Shown in pieces: positions 44,129 through 53,393 of a stretch of DNA of 64,000 nt (position 1 is the first letter of the stretch; each line of letters begins with the position of its first letter). Both the position numbers and the translations under genes were made by a program. The notes beneath the pieces are model-generated. The model worked only from the letters and a program-made list of their open reading frames with translations, ran no database searches and was not told the origin of the DNA. The stretch lies in assembly GCA_947474065.1 (NCBI GenBank), contig CANJHD010000005.1:1-64000 (forward strand). Direction: 5' to 3'. This stretch comes from Planctomycetaceae bacterium (lineage in GTDB: Bacteria > Planctomycetota > Phycisphaerae > Phycisphaerales > SM1A02).

Positions 44129-45334
44129 TCAAGCCGGGATTGGCACATGCTCAATGATGTCGAGCCCAAATCCATGCAGACCTGGCATCGGTTTCGGGTG
44201 ATTGGTCAATATCCGCAACTTGGAGAGACCAAGGTCCCGCAGAATCTGCCCGCCCACACCAAAAAGACGCGCATCCATCGGATTGCTTCCGCCGCCGATG
44301 CCGTCCACGCGCGTCAAGTCTGGGGCATTGACATCATCGCGGTCTGGTCGCCGAATGCGCGCCAGACGACCCGGCAAATCAACTCCCGCGCCCTCGGTGC
44401 GCAGATAAACCAGCACGCCCTCACCTGCATTGGCGATCGCGCGCAGGCTTGCACGAATCGTCTCTTGCCCAGCGGTTTCCGATGAATTCCAGCGCACACC
44501 AAAGACGTCAGAAAGTATCTCTCGTCGCTGCATGCGCACCAACACCGGTTCAACGCGTGCCTTTGCAACTCCGCGTTGATCAAGATCGCCGATTCCGCCC
44601 AAACAGAGTGCTACATGCGGGAGCGCATCAATCTCACTCTCCCATGCAAACAGCGTGAACGTTCCCTCGGGTGTTTCCACCTTGGCGCCATGCACCGGTT
44701 CAACGCGACGCACTAAGCCTTCACCACCAAGTCGATGTCGAATGATCTGCTCCACGCTGCACATCTTCAATCCATATTGCGTGCACATGCGTTCCAAATC
44801 TGGAACGCGCGCCATCTCACCATCTTCGCGCACCACTTCAATAATGGCTGCCGCTGGTTTCAACCCGGCGAGCTTGCACAAGTCAACGCTCCCCTCAGTC
44901 TGCCCAGTGCGAACGAGAACTCCCCCATCACGCGCACGCAGCGGGTTAATGTGCCCAGGACGAACAAAGTCATCGCGGCGAATCGCCGGGTCGATGAGCA
45001 TCTGAATGGTCTTTGCGCGGTCCTTCGCGCTGATGCCGGTACCCACACCATGGCGGGGATGTCCATCAATACTCACCGTGAATGGGGTGCCACGCAGACT
45101 GGTGTTACTTGCGGTTTGCGCATGTAAATCCAGGCGGTCACAGGTAGCGCCATCAAGACTCACGCAGAGATATCCGCCACCGATGCGAGTCAGAAAATTC
45201 ACCATTTCCGGCGTCACAAACTCGGCGGCCACAACAAAGTCGCCCTCGTTCTCACGGTTCTCGTCATCAACGAGGACGATCGCCTTGCCGGCGCGCAGGT
45301 CTGCGAGAATCTCAGAGATCGGGCACAGGGGCAT
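44129..45334 (-). CDS. RibBA-type protein (DHBP synthase + degenerate GTP cyclohydrolase II domain)
   Basis: 401 residues. The N-terminal ~205 residues match DHBP synthase (riboflavin synthesis from ribulose 5-phosphate): VDDENRENEGDFV with the metal Glu, GGGYLCVSLDG and HGVGTGISAKDRAKTIQ. The usual GHTEA motif, whose His binds metal, reads GQTEG. The C-terminal half has the outline of GTP cyclohydrolase II, but the three zinc-binding cysteines (normally in C-L-T-G-D-...-C-D-C) are missing. The catalytic Arg of EGRGIGL is absent too (here EGAGVDL). The second activity is therefore probably lost and the first needs checking. The end, GLHGFGLDIIEHVPIP, matches the family. Confidence 0.85.
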   Translation of the reverse strand: MPLCPISEILADLRAGKAIVLVDDENRENEGDFVVAAEFVTPEMVNFLTRIGGGYLCVSLDGATCDRLDLHAQTASNTSLRGTPFTVSIDGHPRHGVGTGISAKDRAKTIQMLIDPAIRRDDFVRPGHINPLRARDGGVLVRTGQTEGSVDLCKLAGLKPAAAIIEVVREDGEMARVPDLERMCTQYGLKMCSVEQIIRHRLGGEGLVRRVEPVHGAKVETPEGTFTLFAWESEIDALPHVALCLGGIGDLDQRGVAKARVEPVLVRMQRREILSDVFGVRWNSSETAGQETIRASLRAIANAGEGVLVYLRTEGAGVDLPGRLARIRRPDRDDVNAPDLTRVDGIGGGSNPMDARLFGVGGQILRDLGLSKLRILTNHPKPMPGLHGFGLDIIEHVPIPA

Positions 45335-45368
45335 AGGGTGAACAGGTTAGGCGAAGTGGGGCGCCGGG

Positions 45369-46586
45369 ATGGCAATACCATTTCGACACCACATGATCAC
45401 CCCCACCCCTGAAATCCGTGCAGCACGCGAAGCCCTCCTCTTGGAAGTGACGCAGATCCCCACAGCCGCGGGGCTTGAGTCGAAAGTGATGGCGTTCATT
45501 GACCAGTGGCTATCAGAGCGCGCTGCCGAAGTCACCACAAAGCGCGACGATGCCGGCAACTATCTGATTACCCAGCGCCGGCACAATGGCAAGACCCCAC
45601 TGCTGTTGATCACGGCGCATCTTGATCACCCCGCCTTTGTTGTCACGTCCATCGAGGGCACTTCCGTACACGCGTCATTTCGCGGCGGTGTTAACGACCC
45701 GTACTTTGTCGGGACTGCCATTGAAGTGATCGGACCCGGCAATGAGCGCGCACATGCTGTCATTGCATCGCTGAATGCTGATGCGAAGCCGTTCAAGGAA
45801 GTGACCGCGGCGCTCGCTGTGACTTCCAGTCAATCGCCCGATGTTGCGCCGACCGCTCCCGCATGGCTTCAGCCCGGCTGCATTGCGCGTTGGAAATTCC
45901 CGCGCGCTGAAATCCGCGACGGTCTCATCCACACCGATGCATGCGACGACCTTGCCGCCGTGGCAGCCGCACTGTGCGCGTTTGGCGAAATGCTTCATGT
46001 CGACCATTGCGGCCATGTCGGCTTGCTGTTCACCGTTGCCGAAGAAGTTGGATTCATGGGCGCCATTCACGCCGCACGCAATGCATGGATTCCAAAGGAT
46101 GCGCGCCTCCTCTGCCTCGAGAACTCCCGAAGTTTCCCCAATGATTCGCCCATTGGTGCCGGCGCGATCCTCCGTGTTGGCGACCGAATCAGCGTCTTTA
46201 CGCCCGCTCTCACAAATCACCTCGCACATCTCTTTAGCGCGGAATCTAAGCGGAATCCCGGGTTCAAATGGCAACGGAAACTCATGCCCGGCGGGGGTTG
46301 CGAAGCGAGCGCCTTCGCCTGCTATGGCTACCAATCCACATGTATTTGCCTACCACTTGGCAATTACCACAACATGGCAGACATCGATGGCGTTGCTGCT
46401 GGCACGCACCCCGCGCACATCGGTCAAGAGTTTGTCAGCGTCGATGACTTCCACTCAATGGTTGCCATGCTGCACCTCGCTGGATGCGGCATCGACACCC
46501 CACTCGCGGAAACTACAGAACAGCTTATGGAGCGCCTCTATACCGAGCGATCCTTCGTACTTACGAAATGTCGCCGCGATCCTTGA
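45369..46586 (+). CDS. M42-family metalloaminopeptidase-like protein
   Basis: 405 residues (397 if the ATG at 45393 is used). The M42/FrvX dinuclear-zinc ligands appear in order: His-Asp in ITAHLDHPAF, Asp in LIHTDACDDLAAVAAAL, the Glu-Glu pair in VAEEVGFMGA and a downstream Asp/Glu region (CLENSRSF). His in LGNYHNMADIDG provides the last ligand. Family members form large tetrahedral aminopeptidase assemblies in the cytoplasm. It is divergent from ribBA with a 34-base gap. Its 3' end overlaps the 3' end of the sigma-factor gene on the other strand by 26 bases. Confidence 0.85.
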   Translation: MAIPFRHHMITPTPEIRAAREALLLEVTQIPTAAGLESKVMAFIDQWLSERAAEVTTKRDDAGNYLITQRRHNGKTPLLLITAHLDHPAFVVTSIEGTSVHASFRGGVNDPYFVGTAIEVIGPGNERAHAVIASLNADAKPFKEVTAALAVTSSQSPDVAPTAPAWLQPGCIARWKFPRAEIRDGLIHTDACDDLAAVAAALCAFGEMLHVDHCGHVGLLFTVAEEVGFMGAIHAARNAWIPKDARLLCLENSRSFPNDSPIGAGAILRVGDRISVFTPALTNHLAHLFSAESKRNPGFKWQRKLMPGGGCEASAFACYGYQSTCICLPLGNYHNMADIDGVAAGTHPAHIGQEFVSVDDFHSMVAMLHLAGCGIDTPLAETTEQLMERLYTERSFVLTKCRRDP

Positions 46587-47148
46587 GATGCTTCTGCAAG
46601 AATGCCTTGGCAAACCGCCAGTCTTTCTCCGCCGACTGCAGCGTGCCTCCAACGATCGTTGAAATAGTGAGCATTGGCAGCGACCCGAAGATCTTCAGCT
46701 CCGCCACCCGCGCTGATCGATCATCCACCTCGGAAAGCATTTCAAGTGCGTTCTCAAGGGCGAGTGTCAATTCTGGCGATGCACCTTCAAACGACGGCAG
46801 TTGCGGTTCGACGACCGGGTCTGCAGCACCCTTCTGCGCTCGCCGCTCCTGCATGACCTCTGCTGCACGGCGCTTTTCTTCGATGCGCTTCTTGGCGCGC
46901 TCGGCGAATACCTGCCGAAGAATCACTGATGCAGTTGCGCGGAAATCATCCTCGCTCTTGAACTCCTCAGGGCGGTGATTCGCGAGCCGCACGAACGCTT
47001 CACTGACGATGATCGTTGGCTGCAGCGTCACCTCCGGAGGATGCGACTTCATGTACAGCGTGCTGAGAAGCCGAAGCTCACCCATGATTTCGCCGAACAG
47101 GTCTGCAACTGACTTGTCTTCGGCCGCTAGGTCTTCGATCTCATCCAT
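46561..47148 (-). CDS. Second ECF-type RNA polymerase sigma factor
   Basis: 195 residues with the planctomycete ECF layout. Region 2-like helices are IMGELRLLSTLYMKSHPPEV then TIIVSEAFVRLANHRP and FRATASVILRQVFAERAKKR. A charged linker is followed by region 4: LENALEMLSEVDDRSARVAE, then FGSLPMLTISTIVGGTLQSA and EKDWRFAKAFLQKHL. The region 4 turn is less regular than in the sigma factor at 15059. No anti-sigma factor lies beside it. The ATG at 47148 faces the argS leader. Confidence 0.85.
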   Translation of the reverse strand: MDEIEDLAAEDKSVADLFGEIMGELRLLSTLYMKSHPPEVTLQPTIIVSEAFVRLANHRPEEFKSEDDFRATASVILRQVFAERAKKRIEEKRRAAEVMQERRAQKGAADPVVEPQLPSFEGASPELTLALENALEMLSEVDDRSARVAELKIFGSLPMLTISTIVGGTLQSAEKDWRFAKAFLQKHLKDRGDIS

Positions 47149-47265
47149 GCAGGGAATACTACTAGTGACTCTAGAATCGACCTACCGGACCAAGCAAAAT
47201 GTGCAGCGAATGCCTACCCCGGTTCAATTAGCACAGAAATTCACGCTTCTCCTATCCTCCTCCGA

Positions 47266-49140
47266 ATGCCCGCCGCCGTCTCTGCGTCCACCTCTCCTCC
47301 ATCCGTCGATCCAACGGCCGCACTCGACAGTGCGCTCCGAACAGCGATTGCCGCCGTCACTGGATTGCCAGTCGGCGAATCGGACCCGCACATTCGCCCG
47401 AGCGGCAATCCGCAGTTTGGTGACTTCCAAGCGAACTTCGCCATGGCGCTTGCCAAGAAGCTCGGTGCCAACCCGCGTCAACTCGCCACCGATGTCTTGG
47501 CACGCGCGGAGCTCACTGGCATTGCCGACAAGGCGGAAATTGCCGGCCCTGGTTTCGTGAATATCCATCTGGCGAGCAGCGCTCTTGCTGCTGCCCTTGA
47601 TGCATTTGATTCGCCGGCGCTCGGCATCACTCCAACAACTGCCACTTACGCGGTCACTGTCGATCTCTGCGGAGTAAATGTCGCCAAGCAAATGCATGTC
47701 GGTCACTTGCGCGCCACCATCATTGGCGACACGATCGCGCGCGTCCACGAGCGACTTGGTCGTAAAGTGTGGCGCGAAAATCACCTTGGTGATTGGGGTC
47801 TGCCGATCGCCATGACGCTTGCGGCACTTCGCCGCGCAGGTACGAATCTTGATTCGCTCACACTCGATGACCTCAATCGAGCCTACCGCGCTGCGCAAAT
47901 GGAAGGGCGCGACGATGCCGCTGGCATGATTGCCGCGCAAGCAACGCGTGTTGGTCCTCACAGAATTGCGGAGCTTGAGGCACAGAACACCGGCGCCGCA
48001 CTTGCCCAAGAAGATGCGCGTGCAACGCTTGTGCGGCTGCAATCGGGCGACGCTCAATTGGTGACTGAGTGGCAGAAAATCATCGACTGCACTATGAAGG
48101 AAGTGTTTGAAAGCGCCGCAGTCCTAGGCGTCCAGCTCACCGACGAGCACAGCCGCGGCGAGAGTTTCTTCCGCGAGCGACTTGGACCTGCAGTGGAGGC
48201 ATTCGCAAAGAGTGGCCTCGGCGTGGAGGACGATGGGGCCATTGTGGTTCGTTACCCAGACCGCGAACGCCCCATGCTCATTCGCAAGCGCGATGGCGGA
48301 TTTCTTTACGCAACTACTGACTTAGCGGCATGCAAATTCCGAGTTCAAGATCTCAAGAGCGATCGCGTTGTCTATGTAGTTGATGCACGCCAACGTGATC
48401 ATTTCAAGGACGTGTTCGATGCCATCCGAATGATTGGCTGGAACAAACTTCCTGATGGAACAGAAGCGGAACTCATCCACGTTCCATTCGGAAGCGTCCT
48501 TGGTGCTGACAAGAAGCCGCTAAAGACGCGCAGTGGTGAGAACTTCACGCTCAAGGCCCTGCTTGACGAAGCGATTGAACGAGGCATACGCGAAGTCCGT
48601 GCCCGCGCAAGCGATCCAAACGCGCCGACTGCAGGGATGTCCGATGCAGACCTTGCGGCGATCGGCAGCGCTGTTGGTATTGCCGCGGTGAAGTACGCAG
48701 ACCTTGGCTCCGACGTCACCCGCGACTATGTCTTCGACCTTGACCGCATGGTCAGTTTCGAGGGCGACACTGGTCCGTATCTGCAATACGCGCATGCGCG
48801 GATGGCAAGCATCCTTGGCAAGGCCCTTGATGCTGCCGCGCACGCACCACCCCGCCCGACCATCAGTGTGGCCGAGCCGGCCGAGCGGCAGCTTGCCCTC
48901 ACGCTGCTGCGTTACCCACAGATCGTGCGCGAAGTGGCGCAGCACCTCGACCCAAGCCGTCTATGCGCGTACCTGCACGGTCTGGCAACGAGTTACAACG
49001 GCTTCTATCAGCAATGCCCAGTGCTGAAGTGCGAGGATCAAGCCCTCCGCGCAAGCCGCCTGCGGCTGTGCGCCATCAGCAAGCATGTGATGAAGGACGG
49101 GCTCGGACTCTTGGGCATCACAGCCCCCGAGCGCATGTAG
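47266..49140 (+). CDS. argS: Arginyl-tRNA synthetase
   Basis: 624 residues. It attaches arginine to tRNA-Arg. The N-terminal additional domain (FQANFAMALAKKLG, AGPGFVNIHLA) is followed by the class I core with a HIGH variant in KQMHVGHLRATIIGD and ENHLGDWGLPIAM. Then come YATTDLAA and VYVVDARQRDHFKDVFDAIR. The anticodon-binding DALR domain contains FEGDTGPYLQYAHARM and SYNGFYQQCPVL. As usual in ArgRS, no clear KMSKS is visible. The ATG at 47266 gives the expected start. It is convergent with the deaminase gene (2-base gap). Confidence 0.96.
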   Translation: MPAAVSASTSPPSVDPTAALDSALRTAIAAVTGLPVGESDPHIRPSGNPQFGDFQANFAMALAKKLGANPRQLATDVLARAELTGIADKAEIAGPGFVNIHLASSALAAALDAFDSPALGITPTTATYAVTVDLCGVNVAKQMHVGHLRATIIGDTIARVHERLGRKVWRENHLGDWGLPIAMTLAALRRAGTNLDSLTLDDLNRAYRAAQMEGRDDAAGMIAAQATRVGPHRIAELEAQNTGAALAQEDARATLVRLQSGDAQLVTEWQKIIDCTMKEVFESAAVLGVQLTDEHSRGESFFRERLGPAVEAFAKSGLGVEDDGAIVVRYPDRERPMLIRKRDGGFLYATTDLAACKFRVQDLKSDRVVYVVDARQRDHFKDVFDAIRMIGWNKLPDGTEAELIHVPFGSVLGADKKPLKTRSGENFTLKALLDEAIERGIREVRARASDPNAPTAGMSDADLAAIGSAVGIAAVKYADLGSDVTRDYVFDLDRMVSFEGDTGPYLQYAHARMASILGKALDAAAHAPPRPTISVAEPAERQLALTLLRYPQIVREVAQHLDPSRLCAYLHGLATSYNGFYQQCPVLKCEDQALRASRLRLCAISKHVMKDGLGLLGITAPERM

Positions 49141-49142
49141 AG

Positions 49143-49601
49143 CTACTTCCGCAACGCCACATACTCCACGCCGGCCTCACGCATCACGGCCTTCGCCTTC
49201 GCGAAGCTCACTTGCCAGTGCTCGTCACTATCACCGCCGTACTCATAAGTCACCACCCGAACAATGCCGGCCTGCACAATCGCCAAAGTGCACTGCACGC
49301 ATGGACTGAAGCTCGTATAGACGGTGCTACCGAGCGGGCTCACGCCGTTGCGCGCGCACTGAATGATCGCGTTCAATTCTGCGTGACACACAAAGTCATA
49401 CTTTGCTGGGCGCTCAAGACGCTCGGGTAAGTCATCAACACCGCGCGGGAGACCATTGAATCCCGTAGCGACAATCTGCCGCGCCGCACTGACGATCACC
49501 GCGCCCACCCCACGATTCGGATCCTTCGACCAGCCAGCAATCTGCACTGCGAGTTCCAAAAATCGTCGATCCCACTTCTCCGAAACGTTCATCCCGCTCA
49601 T
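49143..49601 (-). CDS. Deoxycytidylate (dCMP) deaminase
   Basis: 152 residues with the cytidine/dCMP deaminase zinc site: CHAELNAIIQ (His, catalytic Glu) and PCVQCTLAIVQAG (two Cys). The N-terminal WDRRFLELAVQIAGWSKDPN and VGAVIVSAARQIVATGFNG match ComEB-type dCMP deaminases, which make dUMP for thymidylate synthesis. The ATG overlaps the stop of the upstream protease gene by 4 bases, so it is the last gene of a kinase-protease-deaminase operon on the minus strand. Confidence 0.9.
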   Translation of the reverse strand: MSGMNVSEKWDRRFLELAVQIAGWSKDPNRGVGAVIVSAARQIVATGFNGLPRGVDDLPERLERPAKYDFVCHAELNAIIQCARNGVSPLGSTVYTSFSPCVQCTLAIVQAGIVRVVTYEYGGDSDEHWQVSFAKAKAVMREAGVEYVALRK

Positions 49602-52201
49602 GGTTTGCCTTGCTCCTTATTGGAATTTCCAGCGCCAGCACCAACTTTGTCCTGTATCTCTGACTTCATCTTCTCCCGCGCCGCCTCGCGCTCTTTGCGC
49701 CGCTCTTCGCGCGCCCATTCGCGCTTGTATCTCTCAAAGTCCTTCCATCGTAAGAGCGGCATGGCTGCTTCGGCCATACGCAGTTGATCCGTGCGCTGAA
49801 TCACTATTCCGCGCAGCAACATCAATGGTCCGGATGGTCGCCCTAAGGGCTGGATTCGCACCAACAAATCCTCCGCAACACTGGAAACCGACTCGCCCAC
49901 TCTCAACAACCCAAACGCGCGTCCACGCGGAATCTCAACAGTCATCAAGTCATCGCCAAAGAACACATCTACCTTGCCACCCGCCACTCCTTCAACATCA
50001 AGCAAGATGTCATAGCGCCCAGCTGCAGGAAGGCGAACTTTCCACACCGCCACGTCGTCTGCATCGCCCCATCCGCCGATCAACTTTTCGCCGTCCTTCT
50101 CCTTCGCTACCACAGCATTGGTTGGTCCCAGAGCACGACCATCACGCACAGTCAGGCGCGCGAATCCATCCGCTGCAAATTGGACTACCGACAGTCCTAC
50201 CGCCGGATCATCTGGCGGCATCACATCACCCGCTTTCACGCGCGCCAACATCCCATCAAGCGACGCACGCACGCGTTTTGCTGACAACGCATAAGTCTTC
50301 ATGCGATCCGCGCGTGCAATATTCAGGCCAACCACGCGACCACGGCTATCGACTACCGGGCCACCCACGTTCTGCGCTGAAACAATCGAGTCATGCTGAA
50401 TCACTTCGCCAAATCCGGTGGCGCGCCGACTCAATATTGCTCCTCCCGCCATCGCTACGCGCTGCTCCCCAAATGGCGGTCGTAAAATCCGCATCGACGC
50501 CGTGCGACGCTCGGCACCGTGCATAAATTCCACACTGACCTGCTCGCCCGGAGCATGTGAACGGATCGGTGACGCTGCTGATTCCGGTGTTGCCGCAACT
50601 ACGCCATCAATGCGCAGGATCACATCCCCCTCCGCCATGCCAGCCTCCGCCGCGCCGGAACCCGGCAGCACCGCGGACACGACCTGCCCAATACCACCAG
50701 GAATTGCTGCGCGTTCTTCGTTCGTCGGCTGTCGCATAGCAACGCCTAAATACGCCCGACTTGCGCCATCCGATCCGCCGGAGACATACGTCCCAAGCCC
50801 ACGAAATCCAAGAGCGAGCGGCGCCATTCCTCGCCCCACTGAAATCACCGCGTCACCAAGCTCGGGCTCCACCGCAACATCAAACAGCACCGGCGTGACA
50901 TCAGAGATCCCGGTCTCAAGAAGCGCGAGGTCAAGTGCATTGTCCACCGCAATTCGCTTTCCTTGCACTGACAGACCATCGCCAAGCAGGACGTCGATTC
51001 GGCGCGCACCTGTTCCTAACTCACTCGCCTTGGTGAGGACATGCCCCTCATCATCAATCACCACACCGTAGCAGGCATCACGCGAGTCCACGATGATGTT
51101 GACAATTGAATCTGCATATGGATCCGTCAGCGCCGCCAACATCTCCAACGTGTTGGCGTGCCGATCTGCCTGCTCCTTGCGCGCATGTGCCGCGTCACCG
51201 GCGCGCACATCGCGCCCATCATCAGGTGCAGCGTCACCACCATCTGCCTCGGCATCATCATGCCCATCCCCGTCGCCGTGACCGCCACGAGACTTCGAAG
51301 CCACCTCAATCGGATCCTTCGCCGGGTCGGCTAGATAGGCGCCCGTTGCAAGCCCCTCGCGCATGGTGGCCATATGAGACTTCGCACTCTCAGCAGTAGC
51401 AGCCATATTCAAATCCGGTCGCTCAGAGGCCTCACTATTGACGCCAACTAGCAGGCCATCAAGGCTAAAAACTGGTCCCCCAGAGTCGCCCGGGCTCAGG
51501 GGAGCGTCGATCGCTAGACGCCAGCCATCGCGGCCGATCACCCGCCCCACGCGCAGCGGCGGAGGACGCCACGGAGACCGCTCCGGTCCGAGAGGATGCC
51601 CAAACGCCACCACTGGGTCGCCGGTCGCCAAGGACGCCGATTCGCCCATTTCAACAAGAGGCAACACCCGCCCCCCATTGGAAATCTTTACTAGCCCAAC
51701 ATCGCCATCGGATCCAAAGTGCGCACCCACGGTGACGCCTGTCAGTTCTGTGCCGTCGGCAAGTAACACCTTGGTGGTGCGGCCTGGCTGCTGGGCAACA
51801 TGTCCCGCCGTGAGCACCCACCCGTCGGCGGAAATAATCGTGCCGCTCCCTGAGCCAATGTCAACGCCTTTGTCATCAGTAAATACAAGACCAACGACTG
51901 CTGGCCGAACCTTCGCGGCAAGTGCGCGAATTCGAACCTCAAGTGCCTGCAGCGCATCGGGCGAGTCAATCTCCATGCTGGAAGAATCTCGAACGCCAGC
52001 GCGCGGAGCCACCGGCGGACCCATGCACATCGCCACATGTGTATCGCACAACATGACTGCAAACACCACCACCGCGCAGGCTGCGCGGATATGTGACGCC
52101 AGTGCTAACTCTGCATGAGTTGTCGCACCAAATTCAACTGATTGACTGCCGACCCCCGCACTTCGAGCGAACCACGAATCGCAAGCGACGCGTGGGGCCA
52201 T
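49598..52201 (-). CDS. Exported trypsin-like protease with PDZ and a second, degenerate protease domain
   Basis: 867 residues. An N-terminal signal segment (AACAVVVFAVMLCDTHVAM) is followed by a DegP/HtrA-like protease domain (about 85-290). Its triad is complete: His in TAGHVA, Asp in SDGDVGLVK, Ser in PGDSGGPVF. A His/Asp/Gly-rich linker (GHGDGDGHDDAEADGGDAAP) leads to a second chymotrypsin-fold domain where His and Ser positions are replaced (TKASEL, NVGGPV). A PDZ domain (LGVAMRQPTNEERAA, AEAGMAEGDVILRIDG) lies within this half. A beta-rich domain and a charged C-terminal coiled coil end the protein. It is 5 bases downstream of the kinase gene and coupled to the deaminase. Confidence 0.87.
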   Translation of the reverse strand: MAPRVACDSWFARSAGVGSQSVEFGATTHAELALASHIRAACAVVVFAVMLCDTHVAMCMGPPVAPRAGVRDSSSMEIDSPDALQALEVRIRALAAKVRPAVVGLVFTDDKGVDIGSGSGTIISADGWVLTAGHVAQQPGRTTKVLLADGTELTGVTVGAHFGSDGDVGLVKISNGGRVLPLVEMGESASLATGDPVVAFGHPLGPERSPWRPPPLRVGRVIGRDGWRLAIDAPLSPGDSGGPVFSLDGLLVGVNSEASERPDLNMAATAESAKSHMATMREGLATGAYLADPAKDPIEVASKSRGGHGDGDGHDDAEADGGDAAPDDGRDVRAGDAAHARKEQADRHANTLEMLAALTDPYADSIVNIIVDSRDACYGVVIDDEGHVLTKASELGTGARRIDVLLGDGLSVQGKRIAVDNALDLALLETGISDVTPVLFDVAVEPELGDAVISVGRGMAPLALGFRGLGTYVSGGSDGASRAYLGVAMRQPTNEERAAIPGGIGQVVSAVLPGSGAAEAGMAEGDVILRIDGVVAATPESAASPIRSHAPGEQVSVEFMHGAERRTASMRILRPPFGEQRVAMAGGAILSRRATGFGEVIQHDSIVSAQNVGGPVVDSRGRVVGLNIARADRMKTYALSAKRVRASLDGMLARVKAGDVMPPDDPAVGLSVVQFAADGFARLTVRDGRALGPTNAVVAKEKDGEKLIGGWGDADDVAVWKVRLPAAGRYDILLDVEGVAGGKVDVFFGDDLMTVEIPRGRAFGLLRVGESVSSVAEDLLVRIQPLGRPSGPLMLLRGIVIQRTDQLRMAEAAMPLLRWKDFERYKREWAREERRKEREAAREKMKSEIQDKVGAGAGNSNKEQGKP

Positions 52202-52206
52202 AGCGC

Positions 52207-53151
52207 TTAACCGCCTCGCGATGGATGGCTGTCGTACGCGCGATCAGGCGCTCCAGAGTCGGAGTGGAATCCCTCAAGAGCCGCACCCGCGCGCGTCTTT
52301 TGGCAATGCTCCGCAACAGCGTCAAGCCGTTCAGCAAGAATTGCCATTGATTGTGCCCGCGCTTCCGGCGCTACTTGGATGCAGTGCATGACAATATCGT
52401 TGAATTCCTTGGGAATTCGAGGATCCTGCTCATGCAATGGCTGCGGCAAACGAATACTGGCCGGAGCGACCGCGCTTCCAACCTTTCCATTACGCGAAGG
52501 AAGCGCGCATGGGATTTCGTCGCGCAACAACACCCAATAGAGCGTTGCCCCGAGGTTGTAGATATCTGTGAGGGCAGTAATTTCCTGCCGATGCGCCTGC
52601 TCCGGTGCGATGTATCCAGGCGTTCCCTGAATCCGCTTCTTCACTGAGCCGAGTGCACACGCCTGACCAAGGTCAATGACCTTCACGGTTCCGTCCTCGC
52701 AGACCATCATGTTGGATGGCTTCATATCTGCATGGACAAAGCCACGTTCATGCATGTGTGCCAACGCACGCGCCGCTTGTGCGAAATACTTGGCGATGTT
52801 CACGCCTGATGGACGCGCGCTCAAATCAAGCGTCGTAGCGTCCACAAGTTCCATCAGCAGCGCAGCGTCAAGCACCGTGCCGATCATGTACTTCTGATTC
52901 TTTAAATACTTCTTGATCGCACGAATGTTCGGGTGATCAAGCTTGGAGCCAACTTGGTACTCCTGAGCGATCTGATCGATGAACCGCTGGTCCTTCTCGG
53001 TGCGACGAATCACATGCTTGAGCGCCATCACTTGCCGGGACTTGGGGTCCATCACGGCATAGACAACACTCGCGGCGCCCTCGCCGACCTTGTCAACCAC
53101 TTTGTAGCCGAAGAGTTCTGCGGGAATGGTCGGTGACGTGGACATGAACAT
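52207..53151 (-). CDS. Cytoplasmic Ser/Thr protein kinase
   Basis: About 314 residues from the ATG at 53151; the frame is open to 53235, and ATG 53145 is equally good. A Hanks-type kinase domain covers almost the whole protein: VGEGAASVVYAV Gly loop, Lys in VMALKHV, catalytic loop VHADMKPSNMMV, metal loop DLGQA and activation-segment end GTPGYIAPEQA. The catalytic motif is HAD instead of HRD, and the metal motif DLG instead of DFG; the catalytic Asp, Lys and Asn remain, so activity is likely. No membrane helix is seen. It is the first gene in front of the protease gene, 5 bases away. Confidence 0.88.
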   Translation of the reverse strand: MFMSTSPTIPAELFGYKVVDKVGEGAASVVYAVMDPKSRQVMALKHVIRRTEKDQRFIDQIAQEYQVGSKLDHPNIRAIKKYLKNQKYMIGTVLDAALLMELVDATTLDLSARPSGVNIAKYFAQAARALAHMHERGFVHADMKPSNMMVCEDGTVKVIDLGQACALGSVKKRIQGTPGYIAPEQAHRQEITALTDIYNLGATLYWVLLRDEIPCALPSRNGKVGSAVAPASIRLPQPLHEQDPRIPKEFNDIVMHCIQVAPEARAQSMAILAERLDAVAEHCQKTRAGAALEGFHSDSGAPDRAYDSHPSRGG

Positions 53152-53393
53152 AGTTACTCGCAGACAAACACACCCCGTGCACCGATTCTCCAGAAAGGAG
53201 AGCACTCCAACCGTGGGGGCTCGGTGGGCACTCATGCCGTCTAGACGTGACCCTTATGGGGGCAAGACAGCGGGAACAGGGTAGCAAAACGACCAATACG
53301 CTGCAATATTCCGATGTAGGCGAACAGATTGGGTCGGAATTTTCTTTGGGGACAAACTTCGGTTGATTCTGCCGAGAGTATTGAACGGCTTAG

